In this document: positions 63,891 through 64,000 of the stretch, one piece after another
Layout of the letters: the number at the start of each line of letters is the position of its first letter
Numbering within the stretch: the first letter of the stretch is position 1
Source of the DNA: Curtobacterium sp. MCSS17_015
Lineage (GTDB): Bacteria; Actinomycetota; Actinomycetes; Actinomycetales; Microbacteriaceae
NCBI RefSeq assembly: GCF_003234265.2
Contig: NZ_CP126256.1
Coordinates: forward strand, 3,162,001-3,226,000
DNA length: 64,000 nt
Direction: 5' to 3'
Notes under the pieces: model-generated
What the model was told of the DNA's origin: nothing
Database searches by the model: none
The model's input: only the letters and a program-made list of their open reading frames with translations
Position numbers and translations under genes: made by a program

Positions 63891-64000
63891 TGGGTGCCGA
63901 CACCTGGATCGCCTTCGGACTCGTCGTCCTCTTCGTGCTCGTCGGTGGTGTCTTCGCCGCCGCCGAGATCGCCCTCGTCTCGCTCCGTGAGTCCCAGCTG
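63890..64000 (+). CDS. CNNM/hemolysin-family membrane protein (5' end only)
   Basis: First 37 residues, beginning MGADTWIAFGLVVLFVLVGG and continuing VFAAAEIALVSLRESQL, the DUF21 (CNNM N-terminal) signature of HlyC/CorC-type proteins thought to handle divalent cations. The rest lies beyond the window. Its ATG is coupled to a possible leader peptide. Confidence 0.75.
   Translation, partial: MGADTWIAFGLVVLFVLVGGVFAAAEIALVSLRESQL

Overview
The window is GC-rich (roughly 70%) actinobacterial chromosome. Gene content points to the family Microbacteriaceae, most likely a Curtobacterium relative: a Kdp potassium system with an extra micro-peptide, monomeric isocitrate dehydrogenase, an exonuclease/DNA polymerase lacking the 5' nuclease, and many leaderless genes. 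This placement is inference from gene content, not from a marker gene. I see no rRNA, tRNA, CRISPR, insertion sequence or prophage. Genes are tightly packed and many neighbours share a 4-base ATGA/GTGA or 1-base TGATG overlap.

Layout. 1-4.6 kb: disaccharide phosphorylase (GH65, cut by the window edge) coupled to a beta-phosphoglucomutase-like HAD enzyme, then an amino-acid permease. 4.7-8.2 kb: alpha/beta hydrolase and a two-component system with a PepSY lipoprotein. 8.4-10.7 kb: hexulose-phosphate synthase/isomerase pair (RuMP formaldehyde fixation) beside a divergent ATPase-LuxR regulator. 10.7-20.4 kb: the kdp locus (micro-peptide, kdpF, A, B, C, then D, E), with two kinds of abortive-infection-like genes: an AbiEii-type nucleotidyltransferase pair after kdpE and an Abi_2 HEPN-type gene between kdpC and kdpD. 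20.7-29.2 kb: membrane protein, rRNA methyltransferase, maltokinase-cap-like protein, aldo/keto reductase, small acidic proteins, Ser/Thr kinase, PAP2 phosphatase and the polymerase.

29.2-40.4 kb is the most coherent unit. A DeoR regulator separates a leftward operon (Gfo/Idh/MocA protein, sugar-binding lipoprotein, two ABC permeases, acyltransferase-like protein) from a rightward five-gene operon (SIS isomerase, ROK kinase, NagA-type deacetylase, PfkB kinase, class II aldolase). Read together they spell a complete N-acetylgalactosamine (or GalNAc-glycoside) route ending in triose phosphates, with ABC import plus cytosolic kinase instead of a PTS.

40.4-53 kb: secreted S53 protease with lectin-like repeats, L-serine dehydratase, PspC protein, oxidoreductase, shikimate-dehydrogenase-like protein, SRPBCC and FAD proteins, a hypothetical, and a four-gene osmoprotectant ABC transporter. 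53-64 kb: DUF6197-like protein, phosphotransferase, small membrane protein, a ThuA/Gfo pair divergent from a secreted DUF4832-type protein, DUF3817 protein, isocitrate dehydrogenase, an M23 peptidase with an apparent frameshift, and the start of a CNNM/hemolysin-family membrane protein.

Two DNA-level patterns run through the window: about twenty starts preceded by a TANNNT-like -10 box at 6-7 bases (leaderless transcription), and a scattered 10-mer, GGGAGGCCCG, found in both orientations, in terminators and in several reading frames of unrelated genes.
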